NCBI GenBank assembly: GCA_951640195.1
Contig: OX621164.1
Location: 477,098-541,097, forward strand
Direction of reading: 5' to 3'
Length of the DNA stretch: 64,000 nt
DNA from: Porpolomopsis calyptriformis
Lineage: Eukaryota; Basidiomycota; Agaricomycetes; Agaricales; Hygrophoraceae
Positions 1-11,730 of this stretch are shown here, piece after piece. Under the pieces are notes generated by a model. That model had not been told where the DNA came from. It saw only the letters and a list, made by a program, of their open reading frames with translations, and searched no databases. A program made the translations under genes and the position numbers. The first letter of the stretch is position 1, and every line of letters starts with the position of its first letter.

Positions 1-192
1 AATGAATATTTTGCAAGAGTGAGTCGGTTTCCAGCAAAACCATAGAAGCCAGACACCCATGGGAACTTTCACTTCATTGATCCCTATCACTCCTAGGCGT
101 CGTTCTGAGACTTTTTAACAACTTGATTGGATCTTCAACCCATTTACATGGCCTGTGGCTACAGTACATCCTCTCGAAGCAAAATTTTCAGT

Positions 193-2578
193 TCAAATGA
201 GATCCTGTTCCTTCAATTCACGCCAATTTGGTTGGCCTTTTTGTGTGCCAATTTGCCTTGACCTGCAAGGCTGTTTGGTACCCATATCCTCCTGATCTCC
301 TTTGTCCTGCTCATTATCTGGTTGCTCCCTATCTACAGTGGCATGTGTTTCATCCAATGCTGGTTGGTCAGCCTCATTTTCCTCATGACCATCATGATTG
401 TCAGCTGACAACCAATCTTCCAGCTCTTCATCTGAGTCCTTGCAATGTGCTCCACCTCTCCTCCCTCCTGCTTGCCATCCACCTCTCTTTGCTCCTGCAG
501 CACCAGATTTGCTTTGGGACTTCACTGCCGCAGCTGCAGTTCTCCTCTCTTCAGCCTCTGCCGCTTTTGCTCTCTTCTTCTCTGCCTGCTCTGTTTTCTT
601 TTGTTCTTTTGCTTGTAACTTCTCTTCCTCCTTTTGCAAATCTGCCATTTGACGTTCATGCCGATTGATAGCGTTTTTCCATTCCTTGAAGATCAGATCC
701 TTCCACACCTCTTTCATAGCCTTCGACCAGTCACTTTTGGCAAGCTCGTGAAGAGCTTCACTCCCTGTAAGATGTCGTGCCAGTGCGTTTGTTGTATTCT
801 TTGGCTTTTTCTTTGCTTTGTTGAAGAGTTGCTCTCGCAGGCGCCCATTCTCATCATTCATTAACACCTTTAAGGCATGATCTTTCTCCATCTGGTATTG
901 GGCCTCTTCCAGCAGTCCATGAAGGTGTTCATTTTTGGAAAGGATCATGTTGTGAGATGCTGCGCACGGAAGGTGAGGGGGAATGTTGTTAGTGACAAGT
1001 GCAGGTAGGGCCTCATCATTGGTAGCCAATGGAAGTGCTGGCTTCGTGGTGGTATTGAGGGCAGGTGCAAATGCTGACACCTCAATAGCATCAGGGTTGA
1101 GTGGCCAGATCCCCGTTTTGTGAAATGTGGCCTGGATTGTACTTGTAGAGAAGGCTTTCTCATGGGCAGCGGCATAATACTGGAGTATGTTGTTCTTCCT
1201 GATAGTGACAAACTGTGTTGAGTTTTCATTTACCACTGCTTTCCAGCAGGATGCAAGAGGGCTGAAGACACCAATGTTGCAAGGCTGAAGCCAATGAGTT
1301 GTATGGGAAGGAAGGCAAATGATGATGATTTTGTGCTTTTCAGTGAAGGAGCAGAACTTGTACATCATATGGGAATTGTGTCCATCAAGAATTAATAGCC
1401 GATATCCTCCAGTTTTGTTTCGTTCAGCAGATGCTAGGTGAAAATCATGTTCAAGCCATGCACTGCCTAATTCCTGGTCTGTATATCCTTTTGGTGAGTG
1501 AGAGATGCTGCAAAACATCAGTATGAGAGCCTAACGCAATGATTTCACATTACCTGGCATCACAAGGATTGATCTGGCCCCACTTAAGATCTCTTCGATG
1601 GCCTTTGAAAACTGCAGTTGGGCGGAGCACCTTCCTGTCAGCAGATATGGTCTCCATAAATGTCACCAGCTCTCTATTTCCATCCTCAACACTGTGCACA
1701 TCCTTCTGGTCCCAGTGTAAGGCAGTCAAGGGGGGTGGGACTGCACAGCGAGGTCGTGGTCCTGGGTATCAACAGTGAGGGGCTATAATATGATTGGGGT
1801 GTATAAATCTCTCTTGTTCTGGTATATTCTGTTTCAGTGGCTACAGTGTCGAAGTATATATACTGTAAATACCTTTGTGTGCCAGATAAGGAAATACTTT
1901 GTTTTGGCATGTAGAGTGTTCAACACTCCTACACCGGTCAAAGAAGGTAAGCACCTTTTTTCCCACCCCAAGCTGGATTCCCTTCTCATCTATGTTATAG
2001 ATGTTTTCAGGTGTGATATCATGCTCCTCGATGAGCTCCTTCAAGGTCTCATAAAAGCTCTCGACAGCCGTTGGATTCAGTACCATTGCATGACACTTCT
2101 TGAGGCCAGTGGTCCACCTTGCTCGAATTTCAGGATGCTGTGTCCTGAAGCAACGTACCCAGCTCTTGCTGACCTCGATACCTGCTATAGCACTTGCTCG
2201 CTCAGCTACTGCTTGAGCCTGAAGAGGTACTCCACGTCAGCCCATCTCCATGATCCAAGCCACAAGTATCTCCTCATGTGCAATGCTGAGCTGTTGTTGG
2301 GAAGAATATGACTCTTGGCGGTCCTGAATTCCATAAAAATGGTCATTCAGAGTAGAACTTGGCACCTGAAAGTCTTTGGCTACCTGTCAGAATGAGAGGT
2401 AAGGATTCCCATTCAGTTGGAAGCCTTGGTCCTTAATTGCTTTGATAGCCAGCTTTATTCATTCCTCCTGGTCCAGGGCATCAATGTCAGGCATCTGTGG
2501 TATAGGGGGTGTGTTTTTGTAGTCATTGAGAGGCATAGGGAATGAGACAGAGGTGGTTGAAGCCCGCGGAATGTACAT
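193..2578 (-). pseudogene. pogo/Tigger-like DDE transposase, decayed
   Basis: Cut-and-paste transposase relic of the Tc1/mariner-pogo type. Reading down the minus strand from an ATG at 2578 there is a psq-like helix-turn-helix (around IKLAIKAIKDQGF), then a CENPB/Tc5-type region. A first-aspartate block (IYNIDEKGIQLG, near 2000) is followed by the second (LLILDGHNSH, near 1390) with the downstream CLPSHTTHWLQP motif and a long Lys/Glu-rich coiled-coil tail with GGR-rich stretches. In-frame stops occur in the N-terminal third (after LDQEE and in WIMEMG*). The frame changes between about 1520 and 1960, where roughly 230 bp of unrelated sequence separates GKKVLT from the DQKDVHSVEDG block. Pogo transposases are usually 500-700 aa and this fits once the interruption is allowed for. 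It cannot encode an active enzyme as it stands. Confidence 0.8.
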
Positions 2579-3279
2579 TTTGCTCCTGCTGCTGTAATTC
2601 AATATTCCCGATCTAGACTATGTGTTCTTCTCTGCTTCTTAGAAGGCTGTTGAGATCTAATTGCCAATTAGTGTTCCTAAACAACCCTAGGCTACAAAAT
2701 GGGGGAACAAGATCAATGGCAGTTCTCGGTATCCTGTTTTTGGGCCTGATCTTAGGTATCAATCCATGGGCTAAATTGTAACAGGAAAAAATCAGAAAAA
2801 ATGGATAGCAGGTGTTTTGATATAGTATGCAATAATTTCAGCAATAGGAACTAAAAGGGAGATGATTTGCAGTGGTAGTAGCACAGAGAAGCAGTGACTG
2901 AGAATGACTGCTATATTTAGACTCTCAGTTTGTTTCACCATTGTTTGACCCTTTCAAGAAGCTTTTTGTGCCTTCAGGGACATGGACACACAGCAAAAGG
3001 TTTCTCACTAATAGCGTGATGTTTCCGAACCTCCATGGCCACAATGTTCACCCAGGATTGTGATATTTGAATGACAAGGTCAATTGTGGGTCCAAATTTC
3101 AGCTTGTCCTTGACAAGTTGTCATTTTCTGCTTCATTCAAGTATTGGATTGGCTTGAAAACAGAGTGTAATCAAAGCCATATATGTCATCTTGAGTCCCT
3201 CAAAATTTAAAGTTGAATGGAGGTCTTGTTATGGAGCAGTGTCCAAACATCTGGGTTCTATGGGTGTCTGGGTTCCTGG
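2579..3279. other. Intergenic or degraded sequence without a recognised gene
   Basis: AT-rich sequence between the pogo relic and the gypsy remnant. I see no open frame with recognisable motifs and no clear repeat ends. It may hold the left terminus of the pogo element and lost RT sequence of the gypsy remnant. Confidence 0.5.
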
Positions 3280-5655
3280 TTAGGCACAGTATGCTATAGC
3301 AGGCATTCTGTCAACTTGTACTGAAGATGAATCATTACATCCTATCACATTTTATTCTCAGACTTTAACTCTGCTGGAGTTGAATTACAATGTCCATGAC
3401 AAGGAGCTAAAATTTATTGGCTATTCATGATAGTTTTTGTAACTGGCATCATTACCTTGAAGGCTCTTCTAACCCAGTCAACATTGTCACTGATCACAAG
3501 AATTTGGTATACTTCTCTATGACCAAACTCTTATCACAATGTCAGGCTCATTGGTCTGAATTTTTATCAGGCTTTAATCTCATTATTCACTTTCATCCTG
3601 GAAAACTTGGAATAAAACTGGACCTTTTAACATGTTGGTATGATGTCAATCCTAAAGAGGGAGATAGCAACTATGCCAGTATTAATCCTCAGAACCTCTG
3701 ACTGGTTTTTACCTTAGAGAAACTGGCTTCATCCCTACAAGCTTTATCCTTATTGGATCTAGTCCTAAAAGCTGCATTCATTATAGATGTTAACTCCCTC
3801 TATTCAGGAATTCAGAATTTGCTCCATGATGATCCATTGGCTATGGAGCATCTAAAGGTTGTGGAATCTAACTCCAATCCCAACTCCAATCTCCAATGGG
3901 CTATCAATACCTCTAGTTTTCTTCACCACAATAGTTGTATCTACTGTACATGCCTGATGTAGATAACTTATGACTTCAAATTTTACATATGAAACATGAT
4001 CATCCAATTGCTAGTTATTTTGGTTAAAACAAAACTCTTGAATTGATTCAATGAGAATACACTTAGCCTGAACTCTGGACCTTCATAAAGGACTACTGTG
4101 ACTCCTATACTATGTGCGCTAGGTCCAAAGTCCCTTGCCATCAACCTTATAGTTTGCTCAAGCAACTCCTGACTCTGGAGAAGCCTTGCAATTCCATCTC
4201 CATGGATTTTATTGAGCAACTACCTAACTCCAATGGATTTTCCACTATTCTTGTTATTGTCAATTGATTCTCAAAACAAGCCATTTTTATACCAACCTTC
4301 AACACCATTACCACTTCTTAACTCACTCAACTTTTCCTTGTCCATGTGTTCTCCAAACATGGAGTTCCTTCACATGTCACCTGTGACCAAGGCTTAGAAT
4401 TTGTTTCCTGCTTTTTTTGGTCATTGGGTAAAGTCCTTGACATGCAACTTCACTTTACCTCTGGGTATCATCTGGAAGGTGATAGACAAACTGAACAAGT
4501 CAACCAAACTTTGGAGTAATACCTACAGATGTATTGTAACTATCAACAGGACAACTGGTTCCATCTCCTGGCTATTGCAGAATTCACATATAACAATGCT
4601 CTGAATGCTACTACTGGAATATCCCCTTTCTTCACCAACAAGGGTTATTATCCCAATATTTCAGTACACCCTAAATGTGATCTTACTTCCATTTAAGCCA
4701 GAGAATTAGCTGTTAATTTGGATGAACTCCCTCTGAACTCTGAAATACTATCTCCAAAGCTCAAAAGTGTTATTAGCATTATGCTGACTTAAAGCACATT
4801 TGTCAGGACCTGAGCTTGTTCGGGTCTTGAGGCCTGACTAAGGATGAACTCGTTGACAGGGATAATGAATAGATGAGTACAAAAGCTGTTGCAATACCAA
4901 GTTCAGGTATGCAGATGAGTAAGTTGAAAACTATGGATAGAGGGGTAGCTACTGGTCTTATATAGTAATAGATAATTAGGGGCAGTTACATGTTTGTGAC
5001 TGAGTCAGAATGTCTAGGGTGATCAGTCCTGAGACATGTATAAGACATGGTAAGCTATCATAAGTCTAAGATGTAGTCAGTCATTATGAGACAGATAAGT
5101 CTAAGACATAGTAAGACTAATAAGTCCTAATAAGGGAAAAGAGTGGAAGTGGATGGAAATGGTAATCCTAATAGCATTCCAGCCCCTGATTTTGAAATAG
5201 GAACTCAAGCCTTCATAAAGGCCAAGTTTTTTCCAAACCACTAGACCCTCCAAGAAACCCTTGGAGAAGAACCTAGGTCCTTTTGAGGTCATTGCCCAAG
5301 TTGGAACCCATTCCTATACTCTTCATTTACCTAGTTCTATAAAAGCTATCCACCCTGTCTTTCATGTATCACAATTAGAACCAGCCTTGCCTAATACAAT
5401 TCCAAACCAAATATAACCTCCACCTCCTCCAGTAATTATAGATGGAGAACCAGAATTTGAGATCTCTGAAATCCTGGACTCAAAGATTGATAATAGGCAT
5501 CATTTGTGCAAACTATTGTATTTAGTTCATTAGGAAGGCTATGAAAGAACTGACAAAGAAACCTCATAGATCCTTGCTACTGAGCTAGGACACACTTTGG
5601 AACTTGTCTTGGAGTTCCACTCCACTTACCCAGATAAACCTGGTCCCCTTTATTG
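3280..5655 (+). pseudogene. Ty3/gypsy RNase H-integrase-chromodomain remnant
   Basis: Remnant of a chromodomain gypsy (Tf1/sushi-like) polyprotein. In order: RNase H region (YAIAGILS, LNYNVHDKEL near 3380, VTDHKNLVYF near 3500, FHPGKLG), the integrase core (SMDFIEQLPNSNGFSTILV near 4200, CDQGLEFVS near 4390, [16 protein letters not shown] near 4490, AEFTYNNALN), and after an interruption at 4801-5173 the tail (FIKAKFF, HPVFHVSQLEP) and a chromodomain near 5450-5600. Gag, protease and most of RT are missing. Many stops and frame changes show it is old. Its reading direction is opposite to E1 and it lies outside the nested block. Confidence 0.8.
4801..5173. repeat. 373-bp insertion, probable solo LTR, in the gypsy remnant
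   Basis: The integrase-to-chromodomain frame of the gypsy remnant is broken exactly here. Left flank ends ACATT (4796-4800) and right flank begins GCATT (5174-5178), a likely 5-bp target duplication with one transition. Removing the insert restores a continuous frame reading KHIPAPDFEIG. The insert starts TGTCAGGACC and ends AATCCTAATA, which equals the expected inverted end GGTCCTGACA after G-to-A and C-to-T changes. Confidence 0.55.
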
Positions 5656-5710
5656 AATTCTTTTACTCTCATTTAATTCTTTTTCTTTGATTCAAAAAAG
5701 TTGATTTATT

Positions 5711-6470
5711 TTATAAAGAGGCTACCTCTAAGTCTCTTATGGTTTCCTCCTCTGACATCTCTGAACACTCTGAACTTTCTCCACTATCCCTATAATCCCC
5801 ATCCAACAACTCCTCTGTCCTCTCCATGGACTCCCTCATCCTCTTCATCTCTATCCTCATCTTCCTCATTTCCCCCCAAACTCCCCATAACTCCTCCCTC
5901 AATTTCTCTAACTCCACTGATTCTGCATTCACTTGGTGCTTCTTTCCTCCACATTCCAGTTCTTCCATAGTAGTCTGGGCACATTTCCTTTTTGCTAGTT
6001 CTTCCCCAATCCAGTACTTGCCCTTCACCACCTGGTAAGCCAGGTAGCTCTGGGCCTTCCCTATTCTGGTCAGCTTTACACAGTCCTCCTCACACCCTTT
6101 CCTGGTGCAAGGCTTACACAGAGTCCTTCTAAGACAACTCCAGTCAACTCTGGAATAAAACAGATAAAAAAGAATAACTTATGGCCTTCTAATCATAGCC
6201 TCTTAGCCTGATATCTCCTCTACTGCCATTTCTGTCTGCTCCACTGCTTGAGCCTCTTCCTTCACCCTCCTTGCTACCTCCCTTTTTGCAGCCTTAGCTG
6301 CCTTTTGAGCCACCCATCATTCTTCTGCAAACTGCCACTCTTCCTCTGCCCTCTAGGCTTCCCCCGCTCATTTCTCTGCTTCCTCATGCTCTCATCGTTT
6401 CTTGTCTTCAAGCTGTGCTTGCAGTTGCTTGAGTTGGGCTTGGATTTCCTAACAAGTGGGCATTGTTAAT
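5711..6470 (-). pseudogene. Coiled-coil reading frame with a Cys-rich patch, unrecognised
   Basis: Minus-strand frame of charged heptad-like sequence. An upstream part (about 6470-6230) is Ala/Glu/Lys/Arg rich with several stops. A Cys-containing patch near 6110 reads CKPCTRKGCEEDC. The downstream part from 6031 is open for 106 codons (KLREELWGVWGEMRKM, then an acidic Ser/Glu tail). It lies between the chromodomain of the gypsy remnant and a putative LTR start at 6631, so it may be an antisense accessory frame of that element. I do not recognise a function. Confidence 0.35.
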
Positions 6471-6630
6471 GAAGAAGGGTTGTCAACCAGACCCAATTAT
6501 ATATGTTCTGATTTCAAACTCTGATTCTCCAAAATTCTACCACATTCCTAAACTCCAATTTCTTGGTCATTACCAAATATGGTCAAGTCTAGTATGTGGT
6601 CTCAAGGGCTTGTCCTTGAGAGGGAGATAC

Positions 6631-7030
6631 TGTTACATCCCAGTTCTGACAACTCCAACAACTCCAAACACTCCAGACTTTTCACATGTCTTTTACTTAT
6701 AACACACTCTGTTGTCACCATGTCTCAGATATAATTATCTAGCAGGTATATAAGTACCATGTTTTTTCCTGTATCTGTAGATAGAATATCAACCAAGTCC
6801 TATGTTTATGCATCTCCAATCTCTGATATCAACTCTGAAACCTCAGACCTAACACTAGTGTGTGTGAATGGCTGGATTGACTGTATTCTTCAGGAAACAA
6901 TATCATTACTGACAAAGATTGAGACAATATCTGTGCATTCAAACTCAAGATGTTTAGCAATATACCTTGACATACCTTCAATCAAGTGCATTATCTATTC
7001 CAATATAAGTGCAACATTGATTTAGAATGG
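6631..7030 (+). repeat. Putative 3' LTR of the left gypsy remnant
   Basis: A purine-rich run (GAGAGGGAGATA) directly precedes TGTTACATCCC at 6631, the arrangement expected of a polypurine tract and LTR start. A TATA-like stretch follows near 6750. The right end is not clear and no second copy is in the window, so this rests on position and the start motif only. Confidence 0.35.
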
Positions 7031-7049
7031 GTGATGATCTGTCGAATTG

Positions 7050-7725
7050 CCATTCTGGCTAGTTTAGAACTAATAAAGATTGATTGCTACAAGAACTTTT
7101 GTATCACATACACTGGGAAGTATGAACTACAAGAAGACTGCCCATTTTGTTATGAAATTTGATATACCTGTAACTGCAAACCACAGCAAATTTTCTTATA
7201 TATCTCTGTCATCTCTCAACTTCAGAGTCTCTTCCAGAATAAGTCAATGATTGACAAACTCTCATATTGACATACATATCTACACCAACCTGGTTGGATT
7301 GGTGATGTTTTTGACTGTGCTCATTATCATCAGCTCCTGGGCCACCAAGTTGTGGTTAATGGTGTAAACTGCCCTTATACCTTTTTTTCTGACAAATGTG
7401 ATATTACCCTTATACTCTCACTGGATGGTTATCTTTTATTCAAACAGTGCAGGAATAGCCCTTCCATGATGCAGATTCTCCTTGTCAATTACAACCTCCC
7501 TCCACAGATTCACAATCATTGCAAGAATCTCCTCTGTTTGGGTCTCATTCACAAACCCAAGGACCTTGCTTCCTACCTGGTACTATTTGAAGATAACCGG
7601 TCAACCTGGAAGACCCCCACCTGATCATGCCAGACCTGGAGATGTGTTTCATCAAGATTCAACCAAGCTTGTGTGACTGCAAGAACCAGGTATTCTTGCT
7701 CATTAAGAGGTAACCTTAGCACATC
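7050..7725 (+). pseudogene. TNP2-like transposase fragment (plus strand)
   Basis: Fragment of a TNP2/CACTA-like transposase. The diagnostic block is near 7395-7590: DITLILSLDGYLLFKQCRN, VNYNLPPQIHNHCKNLL, then LIHKPKDLASY, matching the family pattern of a D-G block, NLPPEIR and GPKKPKDLDSF. The frame is open for about 90 codons and decays on both sides. It points away from L0 and stops where L0 terminal repeats begin, suggesting L0 inserted into an older TNP2-type element. Confidence 0.6.
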
Positions 7726-7960
7726 TTGTTACTGTGAGTAGTAAAATCAATGATAAGTAGTGGTTTTGTCACTGCTCAGCTGAAAAGTAGTGACCCAGTC
7801 ACTGTATCTGGCATGAGTATTCAGTGATTCTTACCTTGACACTGCATAGTAGTGACTTGTGCAAGAATCACTGAAAAATAATGTATATTTTTTGCTGTAA
7901 CTTTAATTCAGTGATTAAATTTTTGGAATTACTTGAATTCATTGACTAATTCACTGAATA
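7725..7960. repeat. Subterminal repeat cluster of element L0
   Basis: About 235 bp crowded with short copies of AGTGA/TCACT (for example AGTAGTGACCCAGTCACTG and TTCAGTGATTCTTACC, GAATCACTGAAAAA). Such clusters lie just inside the ends of CACTA-like transposons, where they bind an accessory protein. The position, just beyond the C-terminal end of the L0 transposase, fits the 3' terminus of L0. Confidence 0.45.
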
Positions 7961-8007
7961 CTAAGTTCATATGCATATGTATCTACAAAGAGGATTTGTT
8001 GGATGGT

Positions 8008-9179
8008 TTATGAATCTGAGGGGTCTAAGTCCAAATCTGAATTCCAAGCATCCTCAGTAATGAAGGTACCCCTTGCAAGTCCTGCATTCCAGTTGATGAT
8101 ACCCCATTGACCTTGACTTTGGACACAGCCTATGGTACCACAGATATTCCTAATATTGGTGATGATGGGCTTCAGCTTGTGTTTGAAATGTGTCACTGTC
8201 CAAGCTGCATCCTCTCCTGTGTCCTCCAGGGTATAATGAGTGCAAGAATCTGAGTCTTACCCTACAAATCTCCCCAAACACTCTCAGTCCCTAAAAAATA
8301 CACCAGAATCCACTCTAAAACTCTATAATTTATTGTATTGACTTCTTCTCCATGGCTTCCAACAAATGCGATTTTATACTATGTGAAATGATCATTTAGT
8401 TGTAGAAAGATCAATAGAGATTCACATACCTGAACATATGAATTGTTCCAATACAATTAACCAACCCTGGAGAGTTTTCTGAGCCAGAATGCAGCCCTGA
8501 TTGAGTCCCCTCCATGGCAGATGCACATCCTACCACACATCTGCATGACATTCAGTAGGTGTGCTGCAATGGAATCTTAATGGCATTGAAGAAGGGTTGT
8601 GAAGTATTTGATGATCCTTCCATGCAGATCACAATCAGGCTGGTAGTCCTTGATACAAGGCATTTTAAAAACATAATCTAGGTCTGCAGATTGAATTATT
8701 AGGATTATTCAAGGAATAGAAATTAAATGTACACTTGGGATAAGTTGTGTCACCTTGTCTCACTTCATCTGATTGTCAATCTTCAAAGCTTGAGAGTTCA
8801 TCATGAAGGTTGTACTTCAGTGCAAGTTGTCTGAGGTATGCTATGCAGAGCACCTGCTTATCCAGATTTGCTGATAGTCTTGTTTGAGAATATAGCCTAG
8901 CTTGTGGAATGCCACAAAATTGTTCAGTGGGAAAGGTCCACATTGACCATAGAGGGCCAGCCATGCAGATATCATTTGGGATATGCAGGAGTCTATAGAT
9001 CATAAGGACACAGGCTAAGAGGTGTTCTTCTTAATATTGGTAGTAATACCTATGAAGGCTCTTAATAAATATACATAATGGAATTAATTAATGCACTTTT
9101 CATATAATTCAACCCAGTGAATTATGTTGCCCTCCATTTCATTGATTTCTGCCAACATGAGTTGGGTTTTCTTTATAAC
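8008..9179 (-). pseudogene. TNP2-like transposase L0, C-terminal part
   Basis: C-terminal part of a minus-strand TNP2/Plavaka-type transposase, cut at 9179 by insertion of E1. Near 9150-9080 it reads MLAEINEMEGNIIHWVELYE. Near 9000-8900 comes the conserved block LLHIPNDICMAGPLWSMWTF followed by PTEQFCG. The last recognisable block (near 8150-8070) is CGTIGCVQSQGQWGIINW followed by ALARG-like sequence, typical of the C-terminus. In between, stops and frame changes are frequent. Joining across E1 with one copy of ATAAC gives the in-frame sequence LLVKVIKKTQLML, which ties this piece to the one at 43607-44285. Confidence 0.75.
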
Positions 9180-9409
9180 TGTTACATCAGCAGTTGAAGT
9201 CTCAGGTGGCTTTCCAGGGACAACAAAGAGTCTAGTGCATAAACCAGAGGAAACAATGTTGAAGTTCAAAACTAGGGAGATACAAGCGTATCATACTCTA
9301 CTTATATCTATTGGAGTCTTGATTGTGATAGTGATTACTATAGAGATGATCCATGGAATGGCTGACAAATGCTGGCTGATGGCACAGCCTTGTGCAGCTA
9401 CTGCAGAGC

Positions 9410-11103
9410 TGTCACAACTGTAGTTGCAAGTCTTCTCATTGATCACAAGGCAGGCCTTGGAGCTTAATAAGTCTAAAAGGATATAGAAAAAGGTTCTGAC
9501 AGGAATGTCCTCGTAAAGGGTAATGATTCCTTCAGTGTTAAGTTTGACTTCTACAAAGAAATTCTGTTGTGGGTTGAATCCATTACATGCCTCTGCTGAG
9601 AGTTTAGGGAATATAGGCATGAACAGTTAGCTCAATAGTTTTCAAGTTTATATTTCTCTTTTCTTGTTCTGATGGAAAGGAAGTCTGATGATTCTGATTG
9701 CATTCATGCTACTACAAGTAATCTCACAGGAGGATGAAGTGATGATCCGCTTTGTCCTCAGGGTTTATATAGTATTTCTAAAATAGGAGTCATTATGAGT
9801 TAGCCTCTGCAGTTATCCCATTTTCTATTGTTCACAGCCTCCAATTAAGGTTTTGCCATTGTTCCTAGTCATACTGCGGAAGGCTGTGTGCTTCTGATGA
9901 CTCAATTCTATTGGGCATAGCCTTCCGCAGTACTGGGCTGTGTTGTCTCATAACTGGTTCCTATTGTTCTTCTGGTCATGAGATCGCCATTGTTTCTATC
10001 TCTTGTCCAGTGTATTGGGTTTCTCTTCTTTGACTGAGGAACCTCCTTTTGGTCCTTCCTTTGTACATGGGCATATAAAAGGTGTGGAGTCATATCCCTA
10101 TGCTTCAGTTCAATCCTTGTGAATCATCATGACTCCCTCTCACCAAGGCCATTACATCTGATTCTTCAAGCAGTCTGGGGTGGTGCACCTCACTGCCCCT
10201 GTCATTCTTGATTGTGATTCTTTTCATTACTACCTTCAGTGTATCCCTTCCGATGCCAACCTCTGTTGGTCTTCTTTCTCCTACTTCACTTGCGGTGGCA
10301 AGCACAAAGTCAAGAAGTGTCTGTTTGTTCGCTGGCCAATCCACCATGCTTGTGGCTTGATGGAGGATCTGCTTGGTGAGTACTTTGTTTTGTCTTTATT
10401 AGTCTGTGTTTATTGATAATAGGCTTTCCCTTTCTTAGCTTGGGATGATGACACCCCTCCCCCTACCTCCCAGCTCCCTTTGGAGGAGCAAGTCGATTGG
10501 AGGTCCGATCGTTGGGGGCACCCTCTCCCCTTTGCTGATCCCAAGCCTGAGCACTGGGCTGCCAGTCCCTCCTTTCGTCCTTGGACCCCTGGTCTAAGTC
10601 TTGTTTCTAGTTGTAAGCTCTCAACTCTCTCGCTCTCTTCATGTTTGTTGACTCCTTATTTCTTTAGTGGAAGATTTATCGATGTCATTGACCAACATCA
10701 ATGTCAAGATCGAGGAGGAAGAAGTTCCTCCCAGTTTGTTATGAAGTCCTACCAATAATTGGTTGGGTGAAGAAGCAAGAAAGATTGCAATGAGTTTTGT
10801 TAAGGGGAAGGCTGCTGAGTTGCAGGCCTCTGGTGGAGACACCAATGGGGCAATCTATTGGGGAAATAAGTTAGCCGCATTAGATGGTCAAGTAGTTTCA
10901 AGTTTCATAGAGTTCTTGAGGGATAGCATGGTACAGGAGATTGCCAAGACAGACTAGTTTAATAGTTAGTCAGACATGGACTTCCCCCTCTTGTACATAT
11001 AGTCTCTGCTGCCAATAAAGACAGCCCCCTTCCAAAGAGAACAGGTATAGAAAAGAGAGGAAAAGAACAGAATTTTAAGAGAGTGAATGCCAATTTCATG
11101 ACA
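9410..11103 (-). repeat. Solo LTR of the E3 family inside the E1 LTR
   Basis: Starts TGTCACAACTG and ends ATTTCATGACA (E3 LTR in reverse orientation relative to the + strand). It is flanked by AGAGC (9405-9409) and GGAGC (11104-11108), a 5-bp duplication with one transition. Length is 1694 bp against 1697 bp for the E3 LTRs. No internal region follows, so it is a solo LTR left by LTR-LTR recombination. Confidence 0.9.
10129..10957 (+). pseudogene. LTR-borne three-exon gene, broken copy 1
   Basis: Copy of the gene described in full at 19432-20262. Exons are 10129-10375, 10439-10612 and 10668-10957, with the same GTGAGT and GTAAGC donors as the intact copy. Two nonsense changes are visible: CGA to TGA at codon 11 of exon 1 and TGG to TGA in exon 3 (PPSLL*SPTNN). 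The Cys-His patch reads CGGKHKVKKC, with upstream YFTC in place of CFAC. A TATA-like motif (CATATAAAAGG) precedes the ATG. Confidence 0.65.
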
Positions 11104-11730
11104 GGAGCATGTCTTCAGTAACCAATAGTGTAATTGCCTCTAATCTATGAGTATTAGCAATTAGATAAGGGGAGATAAGATAAGATAAGGAAGATTAGAT
11201 AAGATAACAAGGAAAGTGAGTGAAGATGATGAAAAAGTGAAGCATCTGTAACATCACCCTCTCCTCAAATTCGCGTCTGCACAATATTAACGTAGGTGTT
11301 GGAGATGTCTTGAACAATCTCGAAGTAGCCATCTTGGCATGTAACAAGGAGAGGCTAGGAGGTGGTACTAATATCGCCAATGAATTTCCAAAGCAGATTG
11401 GGGGGAAACAAGCTAATAGAGTCAGAGTTCTTAGCCTTGATCATCCAATTGTAGGACAGTTGTAATCACATTAACTGGGCCAGACTCATAGATCCAAACT
11501 CATCATGCGGTTGATAGAAGGGAAGGAAGGAGGACAGAACCATTGAAGTCACAATTGAGGAGTTGGTCAACTTCTGTGGGGGACAAGGGGACAAGAACAT
11601 CAATGTTGTCACTAACCTTGGGTGATTTGTAGTCTTCACCTGTTGAGTCTGTGATTGGATTGTAAAGTCATTCATCAATCCCAAAGAAGTTATCCATTTG
11701 GATGACGCATAGTTTGAGCCTAGGTGCTAG

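Larger units (their letters stand above)
9180..11253 (-). repeat. E1 3' LTR, interrupted
   Basis: Two halves, 9180-9409 and 11104-11253, together align along the intact LTR at 43227-43601. The junction falls at GCAGAGC/ATGTC in both copies. Ends are TGTTACA and TGTAACA. The gap is filled by the solo LTR at 9410-11103. Confidence 0.9.

Noticed and set aside
228..864. Plus-strand frames of 76-146 codons over the pogo relic
   Set aside because: They lie opposite the Lys/Glu-rich transposase tail and read as Leu/Ser/Pro-rich shadow sequence without motifs.
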